DNA from: HGM10836 sp045580645 | GTDB lineage: Bacteria; Bacillota_I; Bacilli_A; RF39; UBA660 | Direction: 5' to 3' | Length of the DNA stretch: 6,374 nucleotides | NCBI GenBank assembly: GCA_045580645.1 | Contig: JAZNOG010000050.1 | Span: 1-6,374 of the forward strand | In this document: in pieces, positions 1 to 5,594 of the stretch | How positions within the stretch are numbered: the first letter of the stretch is position 1 | How the letters are laid out: each line of letters begins with the position of its first letter | Program-made: the position numbers and the translations under genes | The notes under the pieces: generated by a model | Seen by the model: the letters and a program-made list of their open reading frames with translations, nothing else | Told to the model about the DNA's origin: nothing | Database searches by the model: none

Positions 1-1
1 A

Positions 2-271
2 GATAATGAAGTAATAGGATTATATGATAAAGAGTTACATGATGAGATGCTTAAAAATACAATGATAGATAATGCAAGAACTGATGGTGTTGAACTGGGT
101 ATTGAAATAGGAATAGAACGAGGTATTAATATAGGTATAGAGCAAGGTTATAGTAGTGGTAGTTATGAAAAAAGTTTAGAAGTTGCTAAAAACATGTTAG
201 AAAATGGATTGGATATTGAAATGATAATAAAATGTACTAATCTATCTAAAGAAGAAATCAATAATTTATAA
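2..271 (+). CDS. C-terminal fragment of an Rpn-family (PD-(D/E)XK) recombination-promoting nuclease / putative transposase
   Basis: The frame is open from base 2, so the gene starts upstream of the window and only the last 89 residues are visible; the ATG at 47 is internal. The visible part has the tail layout I know from Rpn/PDDEXK transposase-family proteins. A linker (D-N-E-V-I-G-L-Y-D) is followed by a Gly/Glu repeat (GVELGIEIGIERGINIGIEQG, roughly residues 38-57 of the fragment) and then a small helical end (EVAKNMLENGLDIEMI... LSKEEINNL) resembling a helix-turn-helix-like tail. The catalytic nuclease core is outside the window, so activity cannot be judged. Family knowledge: these proteins are RecA-independent recombination-promoting nucleases, often present in many copies per genome and annotated as transposases. 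No terminator hairpin is evident after the stop. The family call rests on the tail pattern alone, so confidence is moderate to good. Confidence 0.72.
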   Translation, partial: DNEVIGLYDKELHDEMLKNTMIDNARTDGVELGIEIGIERGINIGIEQGYSSGSYEKSLEVAKNMLENGLDIEMIIKCTNLSKEEINNL

Positions 272-278
272 TTTTAAT

Positions 279-307
279 TTGACAAAACAATAATGTAATA
301 TTATTAT
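279..307 (+). promoter_or_regulatory. Sigma-A-type promoter for the FxLYD gene
   Basis: A perfect -35 TTGACA (279-284) is followed after exactly 17 bases by TATTAT (302-307), one mismatch from the -10 consensus. Transcription would begin near 314-315, giving a leader of about 16 bases that contains the GAGGTG ribosome binding site at 321-326. It lies just after the stop codon of the upstream nuclease gene. Confidence 0.75.
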
Positions 308-330
308 ATATTTATAAGTAGAGGTGTGTT

Positions 331-774
331 ATGGAAGAAAATAATGTTGTTTCAAAAAAGAAAAATAAATGGATTATTTGGCTAGTTTTAGGATTAGGTT
401 TATTTTATGTCTTAATATTTGGTTTATTTTTTGCCTTAATATTTTATGATTTAGATACTCCAAAAATAAAATATGAAAATAATGCTATTTTAGTGGGTGA
501 CAACGAATTAATGTTAAAGAACAATATCGTTGCCAATGTTATAGATGATACTTATGTAATTAGTGGATATGCCACTAATATAAGTGATTATGATATGGAA
601 TATGTAAGTATCAACTTTAATGTAATGGACGCAAATGGCAATTTACTAGGAACCGCAAATGCATACACAGATAATTTAAAAGAAGGAAAAACTTGGAAGT
701 TTAAAGCAACATATTATGATTACGATTATAATGAAGCCAATAACTTTGAACTAATAAGTGTTGATTATTATTAA
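331..774 (+). CDS. Membrane-anchored FxLYD-domain protein
   Basis: This 147-residue protein has a short basic cytoplasmic leader (residues 1-13, KKKNK), one strongly hydrophobic segment (about 14-39) and an external C-terminal domain. Residues about 68-145 look like an FxLYD domain: a VISGYATNISDYDMEYV strand pattern, then INFNVMDANGNLLGTA and a W-K-F-K-A strand. This small beta-sandwich is common in low-GC Gram-positive envelope proteins and has no established biochemical function. The basic residues before the helix suggest N-in, C-out topology with the domain outside the membrane. There is no lipobox cysteine, so it is an uncleaved anchor rather than a lipoprotein. The start is supported by GAGGTG four bases upstream. 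It has its own promoter and terminator, so it is probably monocistronic. The domain call is from pattern recognition only. Confidence 0.8.
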   Translation: MEENNVVSKKKNKWIIWLVLGLGLFYVLIFGLFFALIFYDLDTPKIKYENNAILVGDNELMLKNNIVANVIDDTYVISGYATNISDYDMEYVSINFNVMDANGNLLGTANAYTDNLKEGKTWKFKATYYDYDYNEANNFELISVDYY

Positions 775-799
775 AAAACGCTAGTTTGCGTTTTTTTTT
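773..799 (+). terminator. Rho-independent terminator of the FxLYD gene
   Basis: The arm AAAAAACGC (773-781) pairs with GCGTTTTTT (788-796) around a six-base loop (782-787), and a nine-T run covers 791-799. The stem starts within the TAA stop codon. The A-run on the left could also let it work in reverse, but no convergent gene is present. Confidence 0.85.
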
Positions 800-857
800 G
801 ACATTTTATTCCAATATATAAATTGCTATTTAACATATACTAATAATGGTGATAAAT

Positions 858-1391
858 ATGACTTTAAAAAAAATAAAAGTAATTGGTGCAGTTTCCATAA
901 TTGTTTTATCTTTTTTGTTTCATTTTGCTTATACTACATTTCCTAACTTTTTAACAAGTTTATTTTTTCCAGTAAATGAAAGCATATGGGAGCATATGAA
1001 ACTATTTTTTATTAGTGCTTTAGTATATAGTATTATTGATTATATTTTACTTAAAAAAAATAATATAAAATTTAATAACTTTTTCTTACAACTATTTGTT
1101 ACCTCAGTGCTTAGTTTTATAATTTATTTAATTGTTTATTTACCTTTATATAATATATTTCACGAGAATATGTTTATTTCGATTGGCCTTCTAATTCTTG
1201 TCATCATCCTAGGTCAAATAGTAAGTTATTTTCTATTAAAACAAGAAGAACTAAAAATTTTAAATCTGTTATCAATTATTTTACTTCCACTTATATTTTT
1301 AGTATTTGCTTATTTAACTTATAATCCAATTAAAAATTATGTTTTCTTTGATATTCAAAGTGAAAAATATGGAATAGATATATACGAATAA
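858..1391 (+). CDS. DUF6512-like multi-pass membrane protein
   Basis: This is a hydrophobic integral membrane protein of 177 residues. It has likely membrane segments near residues 8-26, 50-66, 78-98, 106-128 and 136-154. The most conserved-looking motif follows the first segment: FPVNESIWEHMK (residues 37-48), which together with the C-terminal T-Y-N-P-I-K-N-Y-V-F-F-D stretch matches my recollection of the DUF6512 family. Function is unknown; the buried polar residues N40, E41, E45 and H46 could be functional. I prefer the start at 858 because GGTGAT (848-853), complementary to the 16S 3' end, lies four bases upstream. The ATG at 846 is in frame (four residues longer) but has no ribosome binding site. 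A possible -10 TATACT is at 836-841, and a TTGACA at 798-803 is too far from it to pair well. It ends inside its own terminator. Confidence 0.75.
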   Translation: MTLKKIKVIGAVSIIVLSFLFHFAYTTFPNFLTSLFFPVNESIWEHMKLFFISALVYSIIDYILLKKNNIKFNNFFLQLFVTSVLSFIIYLIVYLPLYNIFHENMFISIGLLILVIILGQIVSYFLLKQEELKILNLLSIILLPLIFLVFAYLTYNPIKNYVFFDIQSEKYGIDIYE

Positions 1392-1408
1392 ATATATCTA
1401 TTTTTTTT
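1373..1408 (+). terminator. Rho-independent terminator overlapping the end of the DUF6512-like gene
   Basis: There is a perfect 11-base-pair stem: AATAGATATAT (1373-1383) pairs with ATATATCTATT (1392-1402). The loop is eight bases (1384-1391) and contains the stop codon (1389-1391), and the T-run covers 1401-1408. The left arm encodes the last residues of the protein. Confidence 0.85.
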
Positions 1409-1409
1409 A

Positions 1410-1438
1410 TTGTTTTTTTCTTTTATACATTATATAAT
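1410..1438 (+). promoter_or_regulatory. Probable promoter of rubrerythrin
   Basis: A consensus -10 TATAAT (1433-1438) sits 17 bases after TTGTTT (1410-1415), a weak -35 match. Predicted initiation is near 1445, right at the ribosome binding site. The -10 lies within a PerR-box-like palindrome (1423-1437). The whole region is AT-rich, so the -35 assignment is uncertain. Confidence 0.6.
1423..1437 (+). promoter_or_regulatory. PerR-box-like palindrome at the rubrerythrin promoter
   Basis: TTATACATTATATAA has perfect outer arms (TTATA / TATAA) and matches 10 of the 14 defined positions of the PerR consensus TTATAATNATTATAA. All mismatches are in the centre. It overlaps the -10, where a repressor would block polymerase. 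Known biology: rubrerythrin genes of anaerobic Bacillota are commonly PerR-controlled. Chance palindromes are frequent at this AT content, so this is only suggestive. Confidence 0.35.
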
Positions 1439-1458
1439 TTAATTGGAGGTATTAAATT

Positions 1459-2001
1459 ATGGAATTAAAAGGTAGTAAAACAGAAGCTAATTTAATGGCT
1501 GCTTTTGCAGGAGAATCTGAGGCGAGAAATAAATATTCATACTACGCTTCAAAAGCAAAAAAAGATGGTTATGAACAAATAGCAGCAATATTTGAAGAAA
1601 CAGCAAATAACGAAAAAGAACATGCAAAAATGTGGTTTAAATTATTATATGGAGGAGATGTTCCTTCTACACTTGATAACTTAGTAGATGCAGCAAACGG
1701 AGAAAACTATGAATGGACACAAATGTATAAAGAATTTGCTATAGTTGCTAAAGAAGAAGGATTTAAACACATAGCAAATCTTTTTGAAGAAGTTGCTAAA
1801 ATAGAAAAAGAACACGAAGAAAGATATTTAACTTTACTTAAGAATTTAAAAGATGACACTATTTTTAAGAAAAGTGAAGATAAAATTTGGATTTGTAGAA
1901 ATTGTGGACATGTTTATGTAGGAAAAGAAGCAAAAAAACTTTGCCCAGTATGTGAACATCCACAAAGTTATATGGAAGTAAAAGCTGAAAATTATAAATA
2001 A
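1459..2001 (+). CDS. rbr: Rubrerythrin
   Basis: Rubrerythrin is a cytoplasmic non-haem diiron peroxidase that reduces hydrogen peroxide to water in anaerobes, taking electrons from NAD(P)H through rubredoxin-type partners. The N-terminal four-helix bundle (about residues 5-125) carries the diiron ligands: E19 (AGESEAR), E52 and H55 (first EKEH), E82 and E85 (GENYE), and E116 and H119 (second EKEH). The C-terminal rubredoxin-like domain binds one iron through C146-x2-C149 and C162-x2-C165. At 180 residues it is close to the usual length (about 190 in Desulfovibrio), with both domains complete. The start is set by GGAGGT eight bases upstream. It has its own promoter with a PerR-like palindrome and a terminator just after the stop. 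It is likely to protect oxygen-sensitive enzymes such as the nearby NrdD and NrdG. Confidence 0.96.
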   Translation: MELKGSKTEANLMAAFAGESEARNKYSYYASKAKKDGYEQIAAIFEETANNEKEHAKMWFKLLYGGDVPSTLDNLVDAANGENYEWTQMYKEFAIVAKEEGFKHIANLFEEVAKIEKEHEERYLTLLKNLKDDTIFKKSEDKIWICRNCGHVYVGKEAKKLCPVCEHPQSYMEVKAENYK

Positions 2002-2026
2002 TTCAAGATTAGTCTTGAATTTTTTT
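2001..2026 (+). terminator. Rho-independent terminator or attenuator between rbr and pyrH
   Basis: ATTCAAGA (2001-2008) pairs with TCTTGAAT (2013-2020) around the loop TTAG, followed by a T-run to 2026. The next base begins the AGGAGG ribosome binding site (2027-2032) of the UMP kinase gene, so there is no room for a promoter between the two genes. The stem is AT-rich and of moderate strength, so partial readthrough into pyrH is plausible. Confidence 0.75.
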
Positions 2027-2037
2027 AGGAGGAAAAA

Positions 2038-2745
2038 ATGAGAGTAGCTTTAAAAATAAGTGGAGAAGCATTAAAAGAAGAAACCCCCATATCAAGTATG
2101 ATGCTTGAAAATATCTATAACGATATAAAACATATTTTAAATTTAAATCATAAAGTTATCCTAGTATGTGGTGGAGGTAACTTTTGGAGAGGTAGAAATA
2201 AACTTGATATAGATAGTGTTATTTCAGATCAAATAGGTATGCTTGCCACTAATATGAATGCTTTAGCAATAAATAATTATTTAAACAATAAAGGGATTAG
2301 TTCTAATGTTTATTCGGCATTCTTAGTTGAAGGATTTATTAAAAAATATGAAAAAGAAGAAGCATTAAAAGACTTAGAGAATAACAAAGTTATTGTTTTA
2401 GGTGGAGGATTAGGTAAACCACATGTTTCTACTGATTTAACAATAGTTCAAAGAGCAGAAGAATTAGAAGCAGATATAATTATAATGGCTAAAAACATTG
2501 ATGGTGTATATGATAAAAATCCACAAGAAAAAGATGCTAGAAAGTATGATGTTATATCACATAAAGAAATGTTAGATAACCAAATAAAAGTAGGAAAAGA
2601 AAAACAAGGAGTTATGGATTATCCTGCTATGGAATTATTATGTAAGACTAAAACTACTGTTTATTTATATGATGCTAAAAACGAAAATGGAATAATTGAT
2701 ATTTTTAATGGTAATAATCCAGGAACTAAAATAGAAACAAAATAA
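2038..2745 (+). CDS. pyrH: UMP kinase (divergent member of the PyrH / amino-acid kinase family)
   Basis: Bacterial UMP kinase phosphorylates UMP to UDP with ATP, feeding pyrimidine nucleotide synthesis in the cytoplasm. The 235 residues cover the whole family fold. Visible motifs are K6-I-S-G-E (phosphate binding), GGGNFWRGR (45-53), SDQIGMLATNMNALA (63-77, with the conserved Asp at 64), GGGLGKPHVSTD (122-133), AKNIDGVYDKNP (151-162) and VMDYPAMELL (192-201). Against the E. coli enzyme, the nucleotide loop usually written GTGNPFFTTD is changed: Thr to L125, Asn to K127 and Phe-Phe to H129-V130, while the final Thr-Asp is kept. There are also a few extra residues (GKEKQG) before VMD. It is not next to tsf or frr, the common neighbours. 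The start is set by AGGAGG five bases upstream. Expression probably depends on readthrough from rbr or a promoter inside it. Confidence 0.88.
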   Translation: MRVALKISGEALKEETPISSMMLENIYNDIKHILNLNHKVILVCGGGNFWRGRNKLDIDSVISDQIGMLATNMNALAINNYLNNKGISSNVYSAFLVEGFIKKYEKEEALKDLENNKVIVLGGGLGKPHVSTDLTIVQRAEELEADIIIMAKNIDGVYDKNPQEKDARKYDVISHKEMLDNQIKVGKEKQGVMDYPAMELLCKTKTTVYLYDAKNENGIIDIFNGNNPGTKIETK

Positions 2746-2755
2746 TTAAAATTAC

Positions 2756-2784
2756 TTTAAATAGACAAAAAAACAATGTATAAT
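2756..2784 (+). promoter_or_regulatory. Promoter of the 90-residue membrane protein gene
   Basis: A consensus -10 TATAAT (2779-2784) lies 17 bases after TTTAAA (2756-2761), which matches four of six -35 positions. Initiation would fall near 2791, directly at the AGGAGG ribosome binding site (2792-2797). It begins just downstream of the pyrH stop, where no terminator is seen. Confidence 0.6.
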
Positions 2785-2803
2785 GTTAAGTAGGAGGATA
2801 GAG

Positions 2804-3076
2804 ATGAAAAAAAGAAAGGTTAAAAACATTATAATGGCTATTATAGACATTTTAATTATAGGACTTGTTATTTGGTTTATAATTGGATATATTAACTTTA
2901 ATAAATTAAGTAATGATAAAGAACCATTATATGTTGTAAAAGAAAATAGTTATAAAACTTTAGACGGAAGAGTAGATGTTTATGATAATATTGTTTATAA
3001 AATCGTAAGACACGAAGTAACAGGAAAAAATGTTTCTTATAGTTTAAAACTATGGTTTATGGAAGACGTAGAATAA
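2804..3076 (+). CDS. Small one-pass membrane protein of unknown function
   Basis: I do not recognise this 90-residue protein. It has a very basic N-terminus (MKKRKVKN), one hydrophobic helix (about residues 8-30) and a hydrophilic tail (31-90) that should lie outside the cell under the positive-inside rule. The tail reads as short beta strands, with K-T-L-D-G-R-V-D-V-Y-D-N-I-V-Y-K-I as its most regular stretch. It has no cysteines and no recognisable catalytic motif. The start at 2804 is chosen because AGGAGG (2792-2797) sits six bases upstream. The in-frame ATG at 2783 overlaps the -10 element and would precede the ribosome binding site, so it cannot be the start of this transcript. It has its own promoter and a strong hairpin downstream. 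Function cannot be inferred from its neighbours. Confidence 0.75.
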   Translation: MKKRKVKNIIMAIIDILIIGLVIWFIIGYINFNKLSNDKEPLYVVKENSYKTLDGRVDVYDNIVYKIVRHEVTGKNVSYSLKLWFMEDVE

Positions 3077-3100
3077 GTAAAAAAAATGTTTACGACAAGT

Positions 3101-3142
3101 AAAAAAAATATTTTCTTTTAATATCAAGGAAATATTTTTTTT
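3101..3142 (+). terminator. Terminator upstream of nrdD
   Basis: AAAAAAAATATTT (3101-3113) pairs perfectly over 13 bases with AAATATTTTTTTT (3130-3142); an additional C3115-G3129 pair can form across a bulged T. The T-run is the right arm itself. The stem is entirely A-T, so it is a weak but typically shaped terminator for the gene ending at 3076. Confidence 0.65.
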
Positions 3143-3156
3143 GTATAATTTTGTCA

Positions 3157-3185
3157 TTGACTTTTTATGTATTACAAGGTAATAT
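3157..3185 (+). promoter_or_regulatory. Promoter of nrdDG
   Basis: TTGACT (3157-3162, five of six -35 positions) is followed after 17 bases by TAATAT (3180-3185, four of six -10 positions). Initiation near 3192 would give a leader of about 36 bases with AAGGAGG at 3211-3217. A palindrome (3170-3184) covers part of the spacer and -10. Confidence 0.6.
3170..3184 (+). promoter_or_regulatory. Candidate operator palindrome over the nrdD -10
   Basis: TATTACAAGGTAATA is a perfect six-base inverted repeat (TATTAC / GTAATA) around the three-base centre AAG. It overlaps the nrdD -10 element, a typical repressor position. It does not resemble the NrdR box (ACACWATAT-type) usual for ribonucleotide reductase genes, so the regulator is unknown. 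It could be chance in AT-rich DNA. Confidence 0.35.
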
Positions 3186-3227
3186 CAAATTAGAAACTAT
3201 TTGAGATAATAAGGAGGTAAAAGAAAT

Positions 3228-5594
3228 ATGAATGCCATAAAAAATGATGTAACAACTAGCCTAACAGTTGTTAAAAGAGATGGTAAAAAAACTAAGTTTA
3301 ATGGTGAAAAAATAGCAATAGCCATTAAAAAAGGGTTTGATAGTGCCCAAAATGAAAACTATACAGGGGATGATGTAAAGAAAGTTTATACTGCTGTTTT
3401 GGATGAAATAAATACAGCATATGAAGAAAATACAAAAATTAAAATTGAAGATATTCAAGATTTAATTGAAAATAAACTTAAAGAATTAGAATATTTAGAT
3501 GTTTATGAATTATTCTCTAGTTACAGAGAAAAAAGAGCAAAATCAAGAGATGTTTTTCAATCTAAACAACATAAATTCTTAAAAGCAATTGAAGCACTTG
3601 GAATGCAAGATGCCAAAGATGTAGATGCAAAAAGAGAAAATGCCAATGTAGATGGTGATACTGCAATGGGAACAATGCTACAATTTGGTAGCACTTTAAC
3701 TCGTGAATTTGCAAAAAGTTATTTAATGAGTCCTAGATTTTCAGAAGCACATGATGAAGGTATGATTCATATACATGATATGGACTTCTTACCAATGGGA
3801 ACAACTACATGTTGTCAAATAGACTTAAATGAATTATATAAAGATGGTTTTTCTACAGGACATGGTTTCTTAAGAACACCAAATAGCATTGGTTCATATG
3901 CAGCACTTGCGGCAATTGCAGTTCAAGCAAACCAAAATGATCAACATGGTGGTCAATCAATTCCTGCATTTGATTATTTTATGGCTCCTGGAGTTTTAAA
4001 AACATATAAAAAAGAGTTAAAACAAGAATTATATGATTTCTTAGAACTTGAAGGATTTATAAACTTTATAAACTTTAATAAAGTTAGTAAAGAAATAGAT
4101 AAAATAGAAAGTATTGATAGTGATATATCATTCTTAGATAAATATGCTAAAGAAGAAGAAAAAATAATTAAAATAATACGTATGGCTCACAAAAAAGCTT
4201 TAGCAAAAACTGACAGAGCTACATTCCAAGCAATGGAAGGATTTATTCATAATTTAAATACAATGCATTCTAGAGCAGGAGCACAAGTTCCATTTTCATC
4301 AATTAACTTTGGAACAGATACTTCAGTAGAAGGTAGAATGGTTATTAAAAATTTACTTCTTGCAACAGATGAAGGTTTAGGAAAAGGAGAAACTCCAATA
4401 TTCCCAGTTTCAATCTTTAAAGTAAAAGAAGGAATTAACTATAATAAAAAAGATCCAAACTATGATTTATTTGAACTTGCTTGTAGAGTTTCTGCAAAAA
4501 GATTATTCCCTAACTTCTCATTTATAGATGCTCCATTTAATAAAGCATTCTATAAAGAAGGAGATTATAAAACAGAAGTAGGTTATATGGGATGTAGAAC
4601 AAGAGTTATGGCAAATGTTGTAGATCCAAATAAAGCAATAACTCCAGGAAGAGGAAACCTTTCATTTACTTCAATTAACTTAGTTAGACTTGGTATTAAA
4701 CATGGTATATTAAATAATAATAAACCTAATATGGAAGCATTCTATGAAGAACTTACTCATTATATGGATTTAGTAAAAGATCAATTACTAGAAAGATTTG
4801 ATATCCAATGTAACAGAAGAAGTTATAACTTCCCATTCCTATTAGGACAAGGAATTTGGATTGATTCAAAAGGAATTAAACCAACTGACAAATTAAAAAG
4901 AATTTTAAAACATGGAACTTTAAGTATTGGATTTATTGGACTAGCGGAATGTTTAAAGTCATTAATTGGAGAACATCATGGTGAAAGTAAAAAAGCATGG
5001 AATACTGGTTATGAAATTATTAAATTCATGAGAGATAAATGCGATGAATATGCAAGAGAATATAAACTAAACTTTACACTACTTGCAACACCTGCAGAAG
5101 GATTATCAGGTAGATTTACAAATATAGATAAATCAATTTATGGAATAATCGAAGGAGTAACTGACAGAGCTTATTATACAAACTCATTCCATATTCCAGT
5201 ATATTATCCAATTACAATAGAAAAGAAAATAAAATCTGAAGCACCATTCCATGAACTTACAAATGCTGGACATATTACTTATATTGAACTAGATGGAGAT
5301 CCTACAAATAATGTATCTGCATTTATGAAAGTTGTCCGTCAAATGAAAGAATCAGGAATAGGATATGGCGCAATAAACCATCCAGTAGATAGAGACCCAG
5401 TATGTGGATTTACTGGAGTAATAAATGATATATGTCCAGGATGTGGAAGAACTGAAGCAGATGGTGTAAAATTTGATAGAATTAGAAGAATTACAGGTTA
5501 TTTAGTTGGAACTGTTGATAGATTTAATAACAGTAAAAGAGCAGAAGAACACGATAGAGTAAAACATGGTAGTTGTTTAAAAGATGAAAATTAG
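3228..5594 (+). CDS. nrdD: Anaerobic (class III) ribonucleoside-triphosphate reductase, large subunit
   Basis: NrdD reduces ribonucleoside triphosphates to deoxynucleotides by glycyl-radical chemistry, usually with formate as reductant, and is the anaerobic route to DNA precursors. The 788-residue protein begins with an ATP-cone allosteric domain (about 12-105, starting V-V-K-R-D-G-K). The catalytic barrel follows, with HIHDMDFLPMGTTTCCQIDL (181-200; C195 or C196 is the lower active-site cysteine), AMEGFIHNLNTMHSRAGAQ (335-353) and MGCRTRV (454-460; C456 is the likely thiyl-radical cysteine). The C-terminal zinc region has C726, C736 and C739. The radical loop RITGYL places the glycyl radical at G757. 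Length is within the family range (E. coli 712). The start is set by AAGGAGG ten bases upstream. It overlaps nrdG by 11 bases, the usual pairing with its activase. Confidence 0.97.
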   Translation: MNAIKNDVTTSLTVVKRDGKKTKFNGEKIAIAIKKGFDSAQNENYTGDDVKKVYTAVLDEINTAYEENTKIKIEDIQDLIENKLKELEYLDVYELFSSYREKRAKSRDVFQSKQHKFLKAIEALGMQDAKDVDAKRENANVDGDTAMGTMLQFGSTLTREFAKSYLMSPRFSEAHDEGMIHIHDMDFLPMGTTTCCQIDLNELYKDGFSTGHGFLRTPNSIGSYAALAAIAVQANQNDQHGGQSIPAFDYFMAPGVLKTYKKELKQELYDFLELEGFINFINFNKVSKEIDKIESIDSDISFLDKYAKEEEKIIKIIRMAHKKALAKTDRATFQAMEGFIHNLNTMHSRAGAQVPFSSINFGTDTSVEGRMVIKNLLLATDEGLGKGETPIFPVSIFKVKEGINYNKKDPNYDLFELACRVSAKRLFPNFSFIDAPFNKAFYKEGDYKTEVGYMGCRTRVMANVVDPNKAITPGRGNLSFTSINLVRLGIKHGILNNNKPNMEAFYEELTHYMDLVKDQLLERFDIQCNRRSYNFPFLLGQGIWIDSKGIKPTDKLKRILKHGTLSIGFIGLAECLKSLIGEHHGESKKAWNTGYEIIKFMRDKCDEYAREYKLNFTLLATPAEGLSGRFTNIDKSIYGIIEGVTDRAYYTNSFHIPVYYPITIEKKIKSEAPFHELTNAGHITYIELDGDPTNNVSAFMKVVRQMKESGIGYGAINHPVDRDPVCGFTGVINDICPGCGRTEADGVKFDRIRRITGYLVGTVDRFNNSKRAEEHDRVKHGSCLKDEN

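Noticed and set aside
100..150. Short GGTATTGAAATAGG-like DNA repeats at the left edge as a possible repeat array
   Set aside because: They encode the Gly-x-Glu repeat normal for the tail of Rpn-family proteins, and the repeats are imperfect and coding; no CRISPR-like spacer structure is present.
798..803. TTGACA immediately after the terminator T-run, as a -35 for the DUF6512-like gene
   Set aside because: No -10-like hexamer occurs 16-18 bases downstream; the best -10 (836-841) is 32 bases away. Not listed as a promoter.
846..848. Upstream ATG as the start of the DUF6512-like gene
   Set aside because: It has no ribosome binding site, whereas the ATG at 858 has GGTGAT four bases upstream.
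2783..2785. Upstream ATG as the start of the 90-residue membrane protein
   Set aside because: It overlaps the -10 element and precedes the AGGAGG that clearly serves the ATG at 2804.
3261..3458. A 65-codon open frame on the minus strand inside nrdD
   Set aside because: It lies fully antisense to the well-conserved NrdD ATP-cone coding region, and its Phe/Ile/Cys-rich product is what reverse-complemented Lys/Glu codons give in AT-rich DNA.
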